Below, piece by piece: positions 1 to 12,200 of a stretch of DNA of 64,000 nt (positions within the stretch are counted from its first letter, which is position 1; every line of letters starts with the position of its first letter). Origin of the DNA: Planococcus citri (taxonomy: Eukaryota > Arthropoda > Insecta > Hemiptera > Pseudococcidae); NCBI RefSeq assembly GCF_950023065.1, contig NC_088677.1, positions 28,169,230 to 28,233,229 of the forward strand. Reading direction: 5' to 3'. Both the position numbers and the translations under genes were made by a program. The notes beneath the pieces were generated by a model. It did not search any database. It saw nothing but the letters and a program-made list of their open reading frames with translations, and had not been told where the DNA came from.

Positions 1-2345
1 TCAGAAGCGTTCAGATTGACGAATAAAGCATTGCCGAATTTGAAAGATGTTAAATTTCGAGGAGCAAGGGACGATGAAGGTACCCAAGATGGTTCCTGGG
101 TTGCATCCTGTTCAAGATATGACTTTTCCCGAGGCAGATACGGATGCCTGTATTGAAGCAGGGTATCTGCAGCTAATTGGCTCGTCATGTACAGTGCAGA
201 TTCGTTGAATTTCTGCATTGGTCGTGTGGTATCCTCGAATGGTTGAAAAACAGTGTAACGATTACTGGATAGCGTTTCGATATCCCTGGAATCGTCGTTC
301 AAGTCGCCATTGTTCGTTGATGATGCACTTTCCAACCCAGAAGTGGAAGATTTGGATTGGGCCACTGCTGGAGGTCGTGTAAATGCACCAAATGCATCGT
401 CAAAATGCTTTCGTTGCTCTTCAAACGACTCGTTGATCTGTGGAACCGATGATGGCCAAGATGTAGTCGTCCTCCAACCTTCGAAACGATGATTCGGTTG
501 ATCGATCCAACCACCGTTTTTGAAAATAGCTGTAAGAGGGGTTGTGAAACGAGCACCGCCAATTTTTGGGCTATCGTACTCGTGTCTGATGCTGTAGCTT
601 GTGGATACAGTTCGAGCCGAAGAACGTGGTTCTTTGGACGACTCCAGCACACGAATCGGGGTCACTTTTCGTTTATTGGTTGGCCTAGAGTCCAGTCGTT
701 CAGCTGAGAACTCAGCAGATTCGGTTACTTTGATATCGTGACTGCTGGCGCCAGCCATGCCACCACTGACAAGATTTTTGCGACGTGCAGCGTAACCATG
801 AATGTCATAAGCCTCTTTGGGTGTTATTGGTATCCAAGGAGAATCATCAGCTGTACCAAAAGGCGATGATGTGTTCTTCATTCGCGAATATTTCAAACGT
901 TTGTTCGGTGACCAGAACAACTTCTCGGATGATTTGGACGCGCTATCGGACACATACCCAGGCGATTTGGGCTGAATTGTCGACAACGTTGGAGCAGCTG
1001 CTGATATCACTCTGCTAGTTATTATTTCGTAAGGGAAATTGTATTTTGCTTTATAGGATACGTCAAAGGGTGCCTGAGATGGTGGTTTTTTGCGCCATTT
1101 GGAGCCAACGAAGGTGGTGTTTTGACGAGGATGTGGTATCGATGTCGTTGAATCGATAGCCGTTGCTGTAGCTGTATCTGTGACTGCATCATCCACACCT
1201 ACGATATCATAAGGGAATGTTTTCGCCTTACCTCGTATAAATTTCGATTTGACGACAACCGGTCTCCTCACACCATTTACCGGATCATACAATTGGTTTT
1301 TTTGTCGCTCGTTGGTGGTGTAGCTTCCACCGCCTAAGCTGACACCTTCTTTAGGAGATTTCCATTGATATGGCTGCTGAGTCGATATCGCTTTGGGTAA
1401 AGTTTTTATCTCGTGAGAGGTGTCGAAGTGAGGTGTGAATGGATTCTCGAACACGTATCCGCTGCCATCAATGAGCATGTTTTTTGAAAACGATCCAGCC
1501 GATGGGGCTTCCTCTGCAGAGCTTGAGGATCCTAAGGCATTACCTCGTGAAAATGGCTGTGGTCTTTTGCGTTTCGCTGCCGCTGTTCGTAGTCGATTCA
1601 CTGTCTCAGGAAGTGTAGAAGGTCGATAAGTTGTTGGCGAAGGTACTTTGTCTTTTTCCACCGTGTCCTTGGGTTGTTCTTCGCTCATCGCTTTTAATTT
1701 CGATTGCACGGTTTTAGATTCCTGGCCTAATTTTGTATCAGCTGATTTTTTCCCACCAATATCGCTCGTCGAGTTATTTTTTATTTTTCGTCGCTTTTGA
1801 AAAGATGCCGGAGAGGACTGATCGCGTTGTTTTGACCGGTATGGCACTCGTGCACTCTGTTCGGTCTCTGATTCAGATTTAGACTCGTTTTTTGCCTTTT
1901 GACCTGGTCTAATACCGCCACCTCGGACTTTCACTCTTTTTCGAACGAGTTTTGAGCCTTCTTCGCGATCTCGTTGTTCGCCACTTTGCCTTATTCTGCT
2001 TTGGTCTGCATCTTCTGCTGAAGCATCTTGTGCGGTGCTCTTTTGTTTGATTTTTCTCTGTCGACTGGAGGGTGCAGAGCTGTCTTCGTCTTGGTTATTG
2101 CGGTCTTTGCTGTTGCTACTGGTGCTTATAACCTCGATGGTGTCGTTATCGGATCGGGCCAACTTGATTCGCGCTTGTTCTGACGATTGATCGTCGATTC
2201 GTGCCTGTCCTTCTTCCAAATTTGCCCCAGATGAGCCGGCCCCGGCTACCACGATGGGTTTAAATTTACTTTCGTGACGTTGGCCGGCTTTTTTGTAACC
2301 GGCGTGATCGTAGCCTGCATCTTCGTAGCCTTGCTCTTCGTAAAC
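1..2345 (-). CDS. Gene 1 exon 2: long disordered basic/serine-rich region (runs off window)
   Basis: I translated the first codons after the acceptor and the last 720 bases base by base; the frame is open throughout and still open at position 1 (about 781 codons). It begins with the Tyr/Gly repeat (VYEEQGYEDAGYDHAGYKKA). Long charged and Ser/Thr-rich stretches follow (for example QRDREEGSKLVRKRVKVRGG), then short aromatic/proline segments (for example NGGWIDQPNHRFEGWRTTTS and YRHPYLPREKS). I see no catalytic or binding motif, no transmembrane segment and almost no cysteine. Such composition suits a secreted matrix or cuticle-associated protein, but function is unknown. The exon has no start of its own and depends on exon 1. 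Confidence 0.75.
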
Positions 2346-5300
2346 CTGTAAATTTAAAACAAATACTAAACAAAATTTTCAATTAACTCACATTGAAGTG
2401 TTTTATGTAGGTACGTTTTATAAGTTTTTCAATTACGTTTTTTTTTTTTGAATAAATGCTGGAATTTTGAAAAAATTTCGCTCTTCTCCCCCTCGGACTA
2501 ATGAAAAATTTTTGCGTAGAAATATTCGCAGTCTTTTGTAGATGATAAGATACTTACATGAATTTTCACAAAAAGTTCCTGCTTAGCATCGTTTTGTCAG
2601 AAACTTATTCTGTTGTTGGTTATTTTTGAAAAATAATAATTTTTTTTCAAAACAGCCTTTTAAAATATGATGAAAGTGCTTCATTTGATATTCTAAATTG
2701 AAAATTTTCCCAAAATATTCACTTATTGAAGTACCTATCGAATTTCAATGAATTTACTATTTGCATCATTTTACTAAATGTAATGTTTTTCGTTACTATT
2801 TTTTTTTTGTTTGTTGTTCAGGAATTTCAGCTGTCTGAAGTCTGGCTTTCTACCAAATATTCCAAAAAGTCACGCTTTGCGTCCAATTTGACAAAATTCT
2901 CGCTTCTTGATAAAAATTGCCAAAAAAAGTATTTTTTTGACAAAATTTCAAGAAAAAAATCGCTTTTCTTGCCAAAAACTGCGTAAAAATGTCATGCAAA
3001 TGCAAAAAGTTGTAAAAAAGTCTCGTTTTTTTTTGGACAGAAACAGCAAAAAAAGCATCACCTTTTTCTCTAATAATTTCCAAAACTTCGTGCATTTTGC
3101 TAAAAATTAAAAAAAATTCTCGTTTTGTACCAGACGATTGATCTCTCTTTTTTGCTGAAAATATCCGAAGAGTTTCGCTGTTTTGTCAAAACTTGCTGAG
3201 AAGCCTTGACTTTTGCTAAAATTTTCATGATCTCGTGTTCAGCTAAATGTAGCAAACAACCTCTCCAATCTCCATTCATCAAAATTCCCATTAAGTCTAA
3301 TTTCATGCTGAAAATTAGCCAAACATTTTCAGTTCTCTTGAAAAAATTCCATAATGTTTGACTTTACTCCAAAATTGCCAACAAGTTGCGAAATAGTCTT
3401 TCCTTTTTTTTTTTTGCCAATAATTGTCAAAAGTCATGCTTTTTGCTGGGATTGCCAAAGTTTCGATTGAGATTCATATCAGATTTTAATTGGAACGTTT
3501 GGTTTCGCAATTTTTTATACATATTGAATTTAATAAATTTTCACTTTTCATGTATCAACCTAATTTTTTTTATGCTCATATTGAAGTGTTTTACGTACGT
3601 TTTATAATTTTTTCAATTACCTCCTTTTTTTTTTTTTTTTTTTTGAATAATCGCTCGAAAAAAGTTGAAAAATTTGAGAAACTGCCCCCCCCCCACAAAA
3701 AAATCAGTAAAGTGTTTGGAAGTTCCCTGCCAAAAGTCCTGCCAAGGTTACGTTTTTTTGAAACTTTTGTCAGATGCTTTAAAATCGATTTGAGCCAATA
3801 AAAACCGAGTTGTGGTATGTCCTCGACCTGTTTGAAGGATTTATTTACATTTAATTGAGCTAATTTCCAGGTAGATAACGGCTAGCATATGTGAGGGCGC
3901 ATACGGAAAGGGACCTACCGACCAAAAAAAAAAAAAAAAAAAGTTCTCTGAAATTGTTGTAGGAACTCTGTAAAGGGTTCCTACAACAATTTCAGAGAAC
4001 TTTTTTTTTTTTTTTTTTTGGTCGGTAGGTCCCTTTCCGTATGCGCCCTCACATATGTTTGATGCTATGATAGGCAATTGGAAAAAGCTGGACTTGAACG
4101 AGTAAAAGCACTCGAAGTGTCCGCCTGAAAATCAGCTCAAATGTGGATGAAACCTTCAAACACTCGAGGCTACACTTCGGTTTTTAGCTGCTCAATTTCA
4201 TTTCCACGCCCTCTGGAGAAATCATAGATCGCTTTGGAGGCTCCAAAATGGCCAGAATTGGCGAGATGCGGTTCGAGGGCATTGATATTGGTTCAGAACT
4301 ATTTTTCGTCATTTTTACTGAATATATATATATAGCCGCATACAGGTAAACTCATAACGTTTTGTATAAAATACAAACTCACGTCCCATCTGTAACTTCG
4401 TTACTATGCATACGCTCGACGCGTCACCCCATAGGCCTGATAGTACTCGATGTTAGGCCGCGTTATATTCGTTAACTTGATTTTTGGGGGCCCTGTGGAA
4501 AAGTTGCTCATTGCCGAAACATCAATTTTTCAGGAAAGCTTTTTTTTCAAGTCCTATGCATCCATGTTTTTCGCAAATACTTTTTGAACAAAGCATCCTA
4601 CAAAAAAATAACCAGCTCTAAGCAGAAAGGAAATTTTATGCTCTACAATTTCCTTCATTGCATTTTTTTCATAGGATGCATACTTTCCTCGTAAAATCAA
4701 TGTTAATGTTGAAAAACACGAAAATTCGGACCTGTATAATCAACTTTAAATTGAAATTGAGCAGTCAAAAATTCATTTTAGACGATTTTTGACCATGCCA
4801 TGTGAAAGAGGAGACCTTCAACTACCAGAATCACCAAACAGAACGTAAAAAATGAATAAAATGATTCTTGGCAATAAGCACCTTTTTCTCATGTCCTCGT
4901 AGATAATAATTAGGCTATGCACTCATTTGAAAATTGAGTCAAATGAGAAAGTGTATAAACAGCAATCTCACGTCCCTGCTCAAACTTTGCCAGTAGACTC
5001 CCCACACCTTGTAGATTCATATGGCACCTCATCGAAAAGTCACGTCCTAAAAAGGTTACGAGTTTGTCAAAACGTTATGAGTTTGCTGGTTAATCTAGAA
5101 AAAAGTTACGAGTTTACCCCCTAGAATATTTATATATTTTTTTAAAAATGCGATTTGCCAAAAATGGCCAATTTTGAATTTTCAAAAATTTGCCTAAAAT
5201 CGAAAAAATCAATTTGGGTGCTGAAATTTAGTTTATGGAGGTTTCAGGCCATGTTCTTTCTAGACGATTTCCAGTAAGTATAAACGAAACCAATCTAAAT

Positions 5301-7947
5301 TAGAACAGCATACTTAGGTACATTTTGACCTCTCCCTAATCAAAATTTTAGGTGCTGAAGTTCATTTTTGAATTTTTGGCAAAGTTTTGAAATTCAGAAA
5401 ATTTGAAAAATTTGTTTTCATAACAATTTTTCCAACTTTTTAAAAATTTTTTAGTCAAACAAAATGAATCAGTACAGTACTATACAATTACTTCATTTTC
5501 CCCCTCTCCCAATTCAAAAACTACCTACCAAATTTTCCTTTGGGGACATTCAGGAGCCTCGAGCTAGTTTTCAATTTTCTCTCCTCAGAAATTTCAAACC
5601 ACGAACGTAAGAGGATAGTACAAGTACATATAATGTTTCATCCCCTCTCCAAATTTATAAAATATTTCAGTATTGCAGATGTTCGACTGTAGGTACTATT
5701 TTACCTTGCATAATGATTATAAAATGCATTAATTTTGTTTTCGTTTTGTTGCAGGTAAGCATTTCATAAATGTAATAAGCACAGATCTACAGAGAATTGA
5801 GATTCAACCTACATATTTCTTCTTGATTCGTGCATGTAGTAAGTACAAAATGCATCTTCATCATACAATCCACTATTGCATCAGTAATTTTCAACTTTTT
5901 GAAAGTTGATTAAAGATTGCTGATTTACTGATTTAAATCAGTTTTTACGTGTACCTAAGAGTAAGAGTAAGGTGCTCCAATGTCGACCACATTTTTTCTT
6001 TTGGCTGCCAATCGAATACGTTTTGAGATAGAAATTCCGGAAATGACTTAAAATACAGCTTGATCCTTCCTTCACCACATATCAAATAAAAGCTCATCGA
6101 CATCAATAAATTGTGAAAGTTTCTACAAACGTTTTTCTTCAACAACTCAAAATTGAATTTCAAATTTTTGAGTCCTAATTCCGACCAACTCCGAAATTGA
6201 AAAATAAATGTGTAAAAAGAAGTACAAAATTGATTTATTTGCGAGGATTTGAAATACTTTTCATAACTTTATCATTCATTCAAGCAATAGCTATAGACAT
6301 ACTGATTTTTTCGAGAGAATTCCAAGTGTTTCCCCCAAAATTACCCTACTTTGAGGGACCACCGTTCCACAGCAGGGGCAGGTGAAAACTGAAAATTTTT
6401 TTCGGGCCATTTCAACTCCAAATCTTCAACATAATAAGTATTTCAATTTTTAGCAAAATCAAAGACTGCGTAAATTTTTCAGATAATGTGATTTGTTTGT
6501 AATTCAGGAGAAACATGAGGTGGTCGACATTAGAGCACTTTTCAAAAAAAAATGTTTTTGAGAAATTTTTCAACTTGACTTAGTCTTTGAAAATTTTTTA
6601 TTACATTGAATTCCTCGTCTCTTTTACTTCTCAAAACATACCTTTTTCACATAGGTAATTAAAATCACATAAATTACCGAAGTCATGAAACACAATGTGA
6701 GAGGCGCCAAAATGTTTTTGACCCTTCACAACCAACTTTCTGCTCTATCTAATTAAATTCTGGCTTTAGGATTACGATTTTGGTGTCATTCATTTTGTCT
6801 GTGAAAAAGGAACAGGAATACATTTTTTTCAGAAAGGTTCCGACATTATTTGGATGAAATCGGCAGGTGGTCGGATTTAGAGTGGTATAGTCGGTACTAG
6901 ATCACCTTACTCTTACCTATCTACCAATTTACTTCAGAACAAGAAGTGACGTTTTTTCGGTTATTAAAGCTGAATTTAAGTAAATCTAGAAGCTTGAGGA
7001 CCCCTCCCATGTTGAATTATTTATTGGATATTCAATTTCATTGGAATAATCCCACGCAGACTTGAATTTCTATTCTTCAGATATTATTCGTGCACTGTTT
7101 ATCTACTATTGAAATGAGTTTTTGAGAATCTTTAGCCTGTGCCATACTCACATCGTCGGTTTTCGGGTTTCAAAAAAAAAACTTCTGATTTTCGAAAAGT
7201 TTCGTTTCAGGTCAGATTTAAATAGAAAGCCCGGATAAAATTGCTTATGCTGCAGAATTTCCTATCAAACGCAGTTTAATTCCAATTGACGATTTTTGGT
7301 GAAAAGAGAGGGTCCCTTTTTTGTACCAAGGGCTCGTGATCTTCTTGGATCCGGGTCCCAAAAACCTAAAGCATGCCCCTGAGATACTCGTACAATACAA
7401 GAAAGATCTTACATCGTCAACTCACCTCTTGAGTTTTCTTATGCGAAACAACCTCGCGAAGTCGTGGCGCGTTCAGCAACTCTTCGGCCGTCTCGGCTTC
7501 TTCCAGAGCCGCGCTTCTCGGCAAATGCACTTTGGTATCGTATCTGCGCACTTGGTAATACGTTTGTTTCGGTACGAAACCCAAATCGATGCCGGCTTCG
7601 GGCGCAGGGGTCGCCAAATCTCCGCGTATTCTCACCTTGACGGGAACTGGTCGCGGCGTCTCATGTTCGCTGACGAAATTTCGCGCCGCTTCTTCCTCAT
7701 CCTCAATCTCATCTTCGTTCTCTTGCATCGCTTCCAAATGCTCCTGCGAGTCTTCGGCCTCATCACCGTGTTCATCCGATGCTCTGTAAGGCTCCTGCTC
7801 GTCGTCAACGTCGTGGTACTGGTATTGATTGTAATCTTCATTTCGCGGCACTGAAGATGCTGCCAAAGCCTTATCACTGTTGCACGATAAAAATAATAAA
7901 ACGCTCGCGCATAACGATAAAACGGGGAAATAATAAACGGTTCTCAT
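1..7947 (-). CDS. Secreted low-complexity protein, 5' part of gene (unnamed)
   Basis: Two exons are visible: 7947-7426 (174 codons) and 2345-1, which runs off the window still open. The donor after 7426 reads GAG|GTGAGT and the acceptor before 2345 reads TTTACAG|GTTTAC. Both exons are in phase 0 at the join, giving about 955 residues without a stop. The protein has a signal peptide, an acidic stretch, a more ordered segment near residues 120-174 and then a Tyr/Gly-rich run at the junction (VYEEQGYEDAGYDHAGYKKA). The rest is long, Ser/Thr/Lys/Arg-rich and probably disordered. I recall similar Tyr/Gly/His motifs in uncharacterised insect secreted proteins, but I cannot name the family. An extracellular or cuticle-associated role is inference only. 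The chitinase on the same strand ends about 33 kb away, so co-regulation is not implied. The 3' end lies outside the window. Confidence 0.8.
2840..3480. repeat. Degenerate AT-rich minisatellite ('tttgccaaaaattgcc' type)
   Basis: Short units alternating runs of A and T around 'ttgccaaaa' and 'aagtctcgctttt' recur irregularly every 30-40 bases. The same family occurs at 47.74-48.56 kb and 63.34-64.0 kb. It creates spurious open frames on both strands, rich in Phe/Lys/Ser, which are not genes. Confidence 0.6.
3886..4057. mobile_element. Near-perfect hairpin / foldback MITE
   Basis: The left arm starts catatgtgagggcgcatacg and the right arm ends with its exact complement. Both arms include ggacctaccgacc, then a run of about 20 A (left) or T (right), then gttctctgaaattgttgtag. 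The arms are about 80 bases and the loop is only about ten bases (tctgtaaagg). No coding content and no clear target-site duplication. Such structures are typical of small non-autonomous DNA elements; a recent palindromic duplication is the alternative. Confidence 0.7.
4343..5118. mobile_element. Possible inverted-repeat DNA element, about 0.78 kb
   Basis: The left end carries ggtaaactcataacgttttg. The right end carries the complement type (gttacgagtttacc, with a further acgttatgagttt about 50 bases inside). The repeated 'aaactc(a/g)taac' motif at both ends in opposite orientation suggests terminal and subterminal repeats of a non-autonomous element. No target-site duplication is evident and the ends are approximate. 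Confidence 0.4.
5560..5950 (+). repeat. Dispersed intronic repeat, copy 1 (contains CAG|GTAAGC motif)
   Basis: About 390 bases are recognisably similar, in the same orientation, to 56505-56870. Shared blocks include ctcagaaatttcaaa, ttgcataatgattat, ttttcgttttgttgcaggta, the 'tagtaagtacaaaatg' block and the 'catcagtaattttcaac' block. At 5744-5760 the plus strand has a pyrimidine run, CAG and then GTAAGC, an acceptor immediately followed by a donor. The repeat lies inside the minus-strand intron of gene 1. Confidence 0.6.
5962..6915. mobile_element. Possible MITE with taagagtaaggtg ends
   Basis: The left end reads taagagtaaggtgctcc and the right end, on the opposite strand, taagagtaaggtgatct. 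A motif related to 'ggtggtcgacattagagc' occurs inside the left end and again, inverted, near 6520 and 6873. No open frame of substance is present. Boundaries are tentative. Confidence 0.4.
7426..7947 (-). CDS. Gene 1 exon 1: signal peptide and acidic N-terminus
   Basis: The ATG at 7947-7945 opens a typical secretory leader: a short basic start (MRT), a hydrophobic core (FPVLSLCASVLLFLSC) and a likely cleavage near ALA|AS around residues 29-31. It is followed by a Glu/Asp-rich region (residues about 35-90, including EDEIEDEEEAA). A conserved-looking segment comes next (FVPKQTYYQVRRYDTKVHLP, then EETAEELLNAPRLREV-like sequence). The exon ends in GAG before GTGAGT; the frame stops seven bases later if not spliced, which supports splicing here. 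This is the first Met of the open frame. A 177-aa plus-strand open frame over the same bases is its shadow. Confidence 0.85.
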
Positions 7948-7999
7948 TTGGTTAGATTTTGCGTTCGAGTACCCCTACACTATTGTACGTTGCTATTGA

Positions 8000-9260
8000 A
8001 GAACCGTCCTTGATAGGTAAGTAGATGGGCTATGAAAGTGTGCTATAGAAGTATAGTAGATCCGAATATTGATGCTGGAGATGGTGGAGGCTGTACGAGT
8101 AGCTGCGGCGGCGACGCGACATCAACGGGCGCTTCGGCGCTTACCCCTTTGGTCGTCTTGGGTGTCATAGATCAATCGAATGACTCCAACGTGTATCTAC
8201 ATAGCGTTTATACGGAGACTTGGTGCCTTTTCAATATCCAATACCCATCCTTACACATCTGCACAAACACAACCGAACTACAGATATACTCTTACGAGTC
8301 GAATGATCGGTTTTGGTCTTCGGTAACTCGCGGATATCTACGCCAACTATAGGTACAAGAACACTACCCCCGAACACACCAAACACGAACTATAGAGCTA
8401 TACAAGATTCACGCACTTTGCACTAGCACACACTTGTCACTTTGGTACTCATTTCGCGTGTACGTACGTCCAACGTTTGTCTAGTCTACGATCAGGTATA
8501 TACTGGAAGAAATACGCAGCCAAGATGGGACGCGAAGCGATGTGATGTGGTGAATTTTCATCAGCGCAATGCGGATAAGCGGGATGGGCAAATGACCGCA
8601 AAAATCAATCACAAGATGGAAACTGCTGCGCGTTTGCGGCGACGGAGGCAGCGGTTTTTGTCCAAAACGCCACTGCCCGTATCACTTTTACTATTTAAAG
8701 CGCACCTTTCACTTTAACTGCGGCGATCTACGGTACTTTACCTATCCAACTACAGGTATCCAGCTACTACACAAGGCACGTTCAACGTTCAACGTCCAAT
8801 GTCCAGCGTCCAGCAAACGTGTCAGCATTGTTATATGTATCATGTCGTTAAGTAGGTATGCTGCTCGCTCGCATGTACCAAGTACTCCGTAGTACACACT
8901 ACATAACGTAGACGCAGACGTGGACATACCTTCTTGTGTAGTACTATACTCGTATACCTACGAGTAGGTATATGCATTATCTGCAGCAGCTGCCACCGCA
9001 ACTGCCACCATCAATAGAGCGGAAAACTAATAAATCCGGATTACGTGCAAGATCTAGCGGAACGTCTACGTTGGAAAATTACTTCACGTCTCCGTCGCGC
9101 CGCCACCGCCACCGTCGTCGTCTTGATCGCTCGTGGCTCGCGTCTATGAGTTTTATTTTATTTGCGGTGTAGCGTAGCGTTGCTGCCACACGACCGACGA
9201 CGACGCGACGACTCGACGACGCGACGTGGCTGCTACAACGATTTATAGTCCTGTATATGA
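8000..9260. promoter_or_regulatory. GC-richer region upstream of gene 1 (5' UTR/promoter candidate)
   Basis: This is the sequence immediately 5' of the gene 1 start. It is clearly less AT-rich than its surroundings, with CG-containing runs (cgacgacgacgcgacg near 9195-9210, cgccaccgccaccgtcgtcg near 9100). Several short frames exist on both strands but none resembles a protein. It probably contains the promoter and leader of gene 1; transcript data would be needed to place the start. Confidence 0.35.
9241..9247 (-). promoter_or_regulatory. TATA-like box (TATAAAT) upstream of gene 1
   Basis: The minus strand reads ACTATAAATCG at the upstream edge of the GC-richer region. Transcription starting about 30 bases downstream would begin near 9217, giving a leader of about 1.27 kb or one containing an intron. 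No good initiator (TCAGT type) was seen at that spacing, so this is weak. Confidence 0.2.
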
Positions 9261-9264
9261 AATA

Positions 9265-12200
9265 GAGGAGATCTGCACACTACCCCCCTCTCCACCCACG
9301 CAGATCTACCAGGAAACATTTCCCCCAGAGATGGAAAGCTAGCCGAAAGCTAAAAGTCGAAAGTCGATGATTGGGGGATGGGGTTGAAAGCCAAGAGCTG
9401 GCCAAAACCGTGTGATTGAAGAGCTGAAAGCCAGCAAAAGATTTATTTTTCAGCTTTCGTGAGCTTTTTTGCAAATTCATTGATTTGGTTAGGTTTCAGT
9501 TCGAGTTATATTTTAATTTTTACTTTTTACTTTCTCTTTTTTTCAGTTTCTTTGTTTTTTTTTTTTAGTTGTGGTTATGCGTTTCCTCCTTTCTCTCAAT
9601 TCACCCGATTGAAAAAAAGTTTGAAAAGCTAAAAATCCAAGAATTTTCGGAAGCTAAAAGCTAGCTGTTAGAAAGTTTTACAAATTTGAAAAGCATAAAG
9701 CTAAATTTTTATACATTTCTTCGAAGCCAAAAGCTGAAGTCAAAAGTTTCATCTTTCAGCATTCCATCTCTGATTTTTCTCAAAGGAGACATATTAAAGA
9801 ACAGCTGTTTTCAAGCAAACTTTGTTTAAAAAGTCAAGTTGGAAGTCTTTTCAAAGTGAGTTGAACCGACTCACTGAAGAATTGTTCCATTTTTTTCAAA
9901 AAGTGTTTTTCCAACCTTGGCTTCGTCCAGTTCAAAAAATTTTGTGCGAGTTGGGATTTTTCTCCTGTTCTAGTAAGATCTGCGATTTCGGCTAACCTTG
10001 TCAATCAAAATGGCCGCCATTTGTTAGTATGGCCGACTATTGGACACCCACGAGAGCGCCTACACAGTCACATCAACACTGAAGCAATCCAGCTGCTGCA
10101 CCCTCATGGGCTTCGGAGGCTATGGAGAAGCAAGCTTTTGGATTATCGTTAGAACTACCTGTATTAGGGATCTGGTCAATGGGCTGTGACCCCCTCCCCT
10201 CGATTAATTACTCCTTAAAGCTAGTACATACTAATTTATGGTGATCACATAAGATTGTACTCTTCTTTGTTTAAAAAAAAAAATCAATCGAAATTCCCCA
10301 TAGTTACGTCTTCTGGAGCACCGTAATTATGATGTAAATAAATGTAAGATGTCTAGTGGTGTAGGCACTATCCAATCATGCAAAGTCCTAAACCAGTTCA
10401 GAGGGCTTGCAAAGGAAAATTCAATAAAATTGGATGAACTAGGATCAAATGTCAAGAAGGTTTTTAATTTTGTAAAATTTTCACTTTGGAACATGGGGAA
10501 TTTAGCAGAGTCAGCCTGTGGTATTGGCTTACTGGAGAGATAAACCCTCATTGAACTGCTAGCATGACAAAGAGTGAAGAGTAGGTACATGCCTCGACTT
10601 CTGGTGGTTCAGGGCGATCCTCCACTTTCTAGTTCAATTGTGAATTTTTTCTAGTGACTTTTGCAGTATGTTGTTGGCACTACTTTGGTCTCTGCTCACA
10701 GCCAAAAAGTAAAAAGATCCAAAAATTTGAATTAACTCGTCCTCCTGAATATAGATTTTGATGGTAACACGCTTGCTTCGTGCGCTAGGGAGTGAAAAGT
10801 GAGGCAGAGAGAGCTAATAAAATTCAAAATTTGTAACTATAGGTAATAGACTAATTTCAAGTTTTTGAGTCTTTTTACTTTTAAACCTCATATTTGGTCC
10901 CTGAGGAGGGGCTAAAATTGAAAATTTTGAAAAAATCGATGAATATGTTGTTTTAGAAGACACTGAATTCAAATTTTTTACATGGTCATTTTATTTTTAA
11001 ACTCAAAGATCCCGGAGAAGAGTTGATAAATTGAAATTTTTTTTTGGCTCCCAAATTTCAGCTGAAAATTAATAGATTCTTAAGACCCAAAATTTTGAAT
11101 TGGGGGTCCTCAAAAATGTAAATTTTGAGATATTTATTAACCAATCAACTAGCCAACGTACGAGTACCTATTTCCAGTCGTTGAATTTAAGATAGGTAAA
11201 AGAATGAATTTTATAATTGATTTATTCAAAATTTTCAATTCTTGCTCTTTCTTCTGAGGTCAAATTTAGGGTTTTAAAAATGATAAGTCCCAAAATTTTG
11301 GATTGGGCGGCGATATTAGTCGATTATGATTACAAATTTTCAATTTTAGACTCTCCCCTGGGGTCAAATTTGAGTTTAAAAGTAAAACGACCAAAAAATT
11401 TGAATTTTAGCGTTTTTATGAAACGTAAATTTTGATATAGAGGTTGATTTTTTTCAAAATTTTCAATTTGAGCCCTCTCCTCGTAGTCACATTTGGGTTT
11501 AATGTAAAAAGACCACAAAATTTGAATTTAGCGTCTTCAGAATTGTAGATTTCGAAATTTATCCTTGTGAGATGTAGAAGTTGCCGAAAAAAGGGAATGA
11601 AATGTTGTGTTCAATTTTCTCCACTGTCAGTTTTACATTAAACTTTAAAATGAGGTGCTATTCATTCCTCACAATTAATTTTTAGTGGATAAAAATAATG
11701 AATCAAGTTTAAAAAAAAAAAAGAAAATCGCTCTCCTGTAAAACTTCACTTTTTTGAGATGGAACCTTATTACTCTCAAGGTGCGATATCACAACCTAAT
11801 TTTTCAGTCCAACTTCTCATTTAAAAATATGGAGTCGAGTACTTAGCTTTTGTAATTAAAGTTTGACCTAAATTCTTTGAAAAAAGATCGTGATTCGACA
11901 GTCTTTTCAACTTATTTTTGAGAAGATGAATCAAGCAAAAAGTTCACTCAGAGTTAATTTAGAGTTGACCCTGAATTGGAGTTGAAAAAAAGCTAGATCG
12001 AGAGAGCATTTAAAAATAATATCACCAGTTCAAACTTAACGTGCTGAAGTGCATTTTTCGGATTCTTGATAAATTTTTAAAAAATCAAAATTTTACCAAA
12101 AGCGGTCTTGATTTTTGATGAAAATGGACTAGATTGACTCAGAATCTAAAATGCCTCCGGGGCTTAACTTCTTCTTTAAGTAATTTTCAACTAGAAATGA

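Larger units (their letters stand above)
2346..7425 (-). other. Gene 1 intron 1 (about 5.1 kb)
   Basis: The donor GTGAGT (7425-7420) and acceptor TTTACAG (ending at 2346) join exons in phase 0. The intron holds a degenerate minisatellite, a perfect-arm hairpin, two possible inverted-repeat elements and a repeat shared with a chitinase intron, all listed separately. The remainder is AT-rich and unassigned. Confidence 0.75.

Noticed and set aside
7321..7854. 177-aa plus-strand open frame
   Set aside because: It lies opposite exon 1 of gene 1, which has a signal peptide, a good donor and an in-phase second exon; the plus frame is its shadow.
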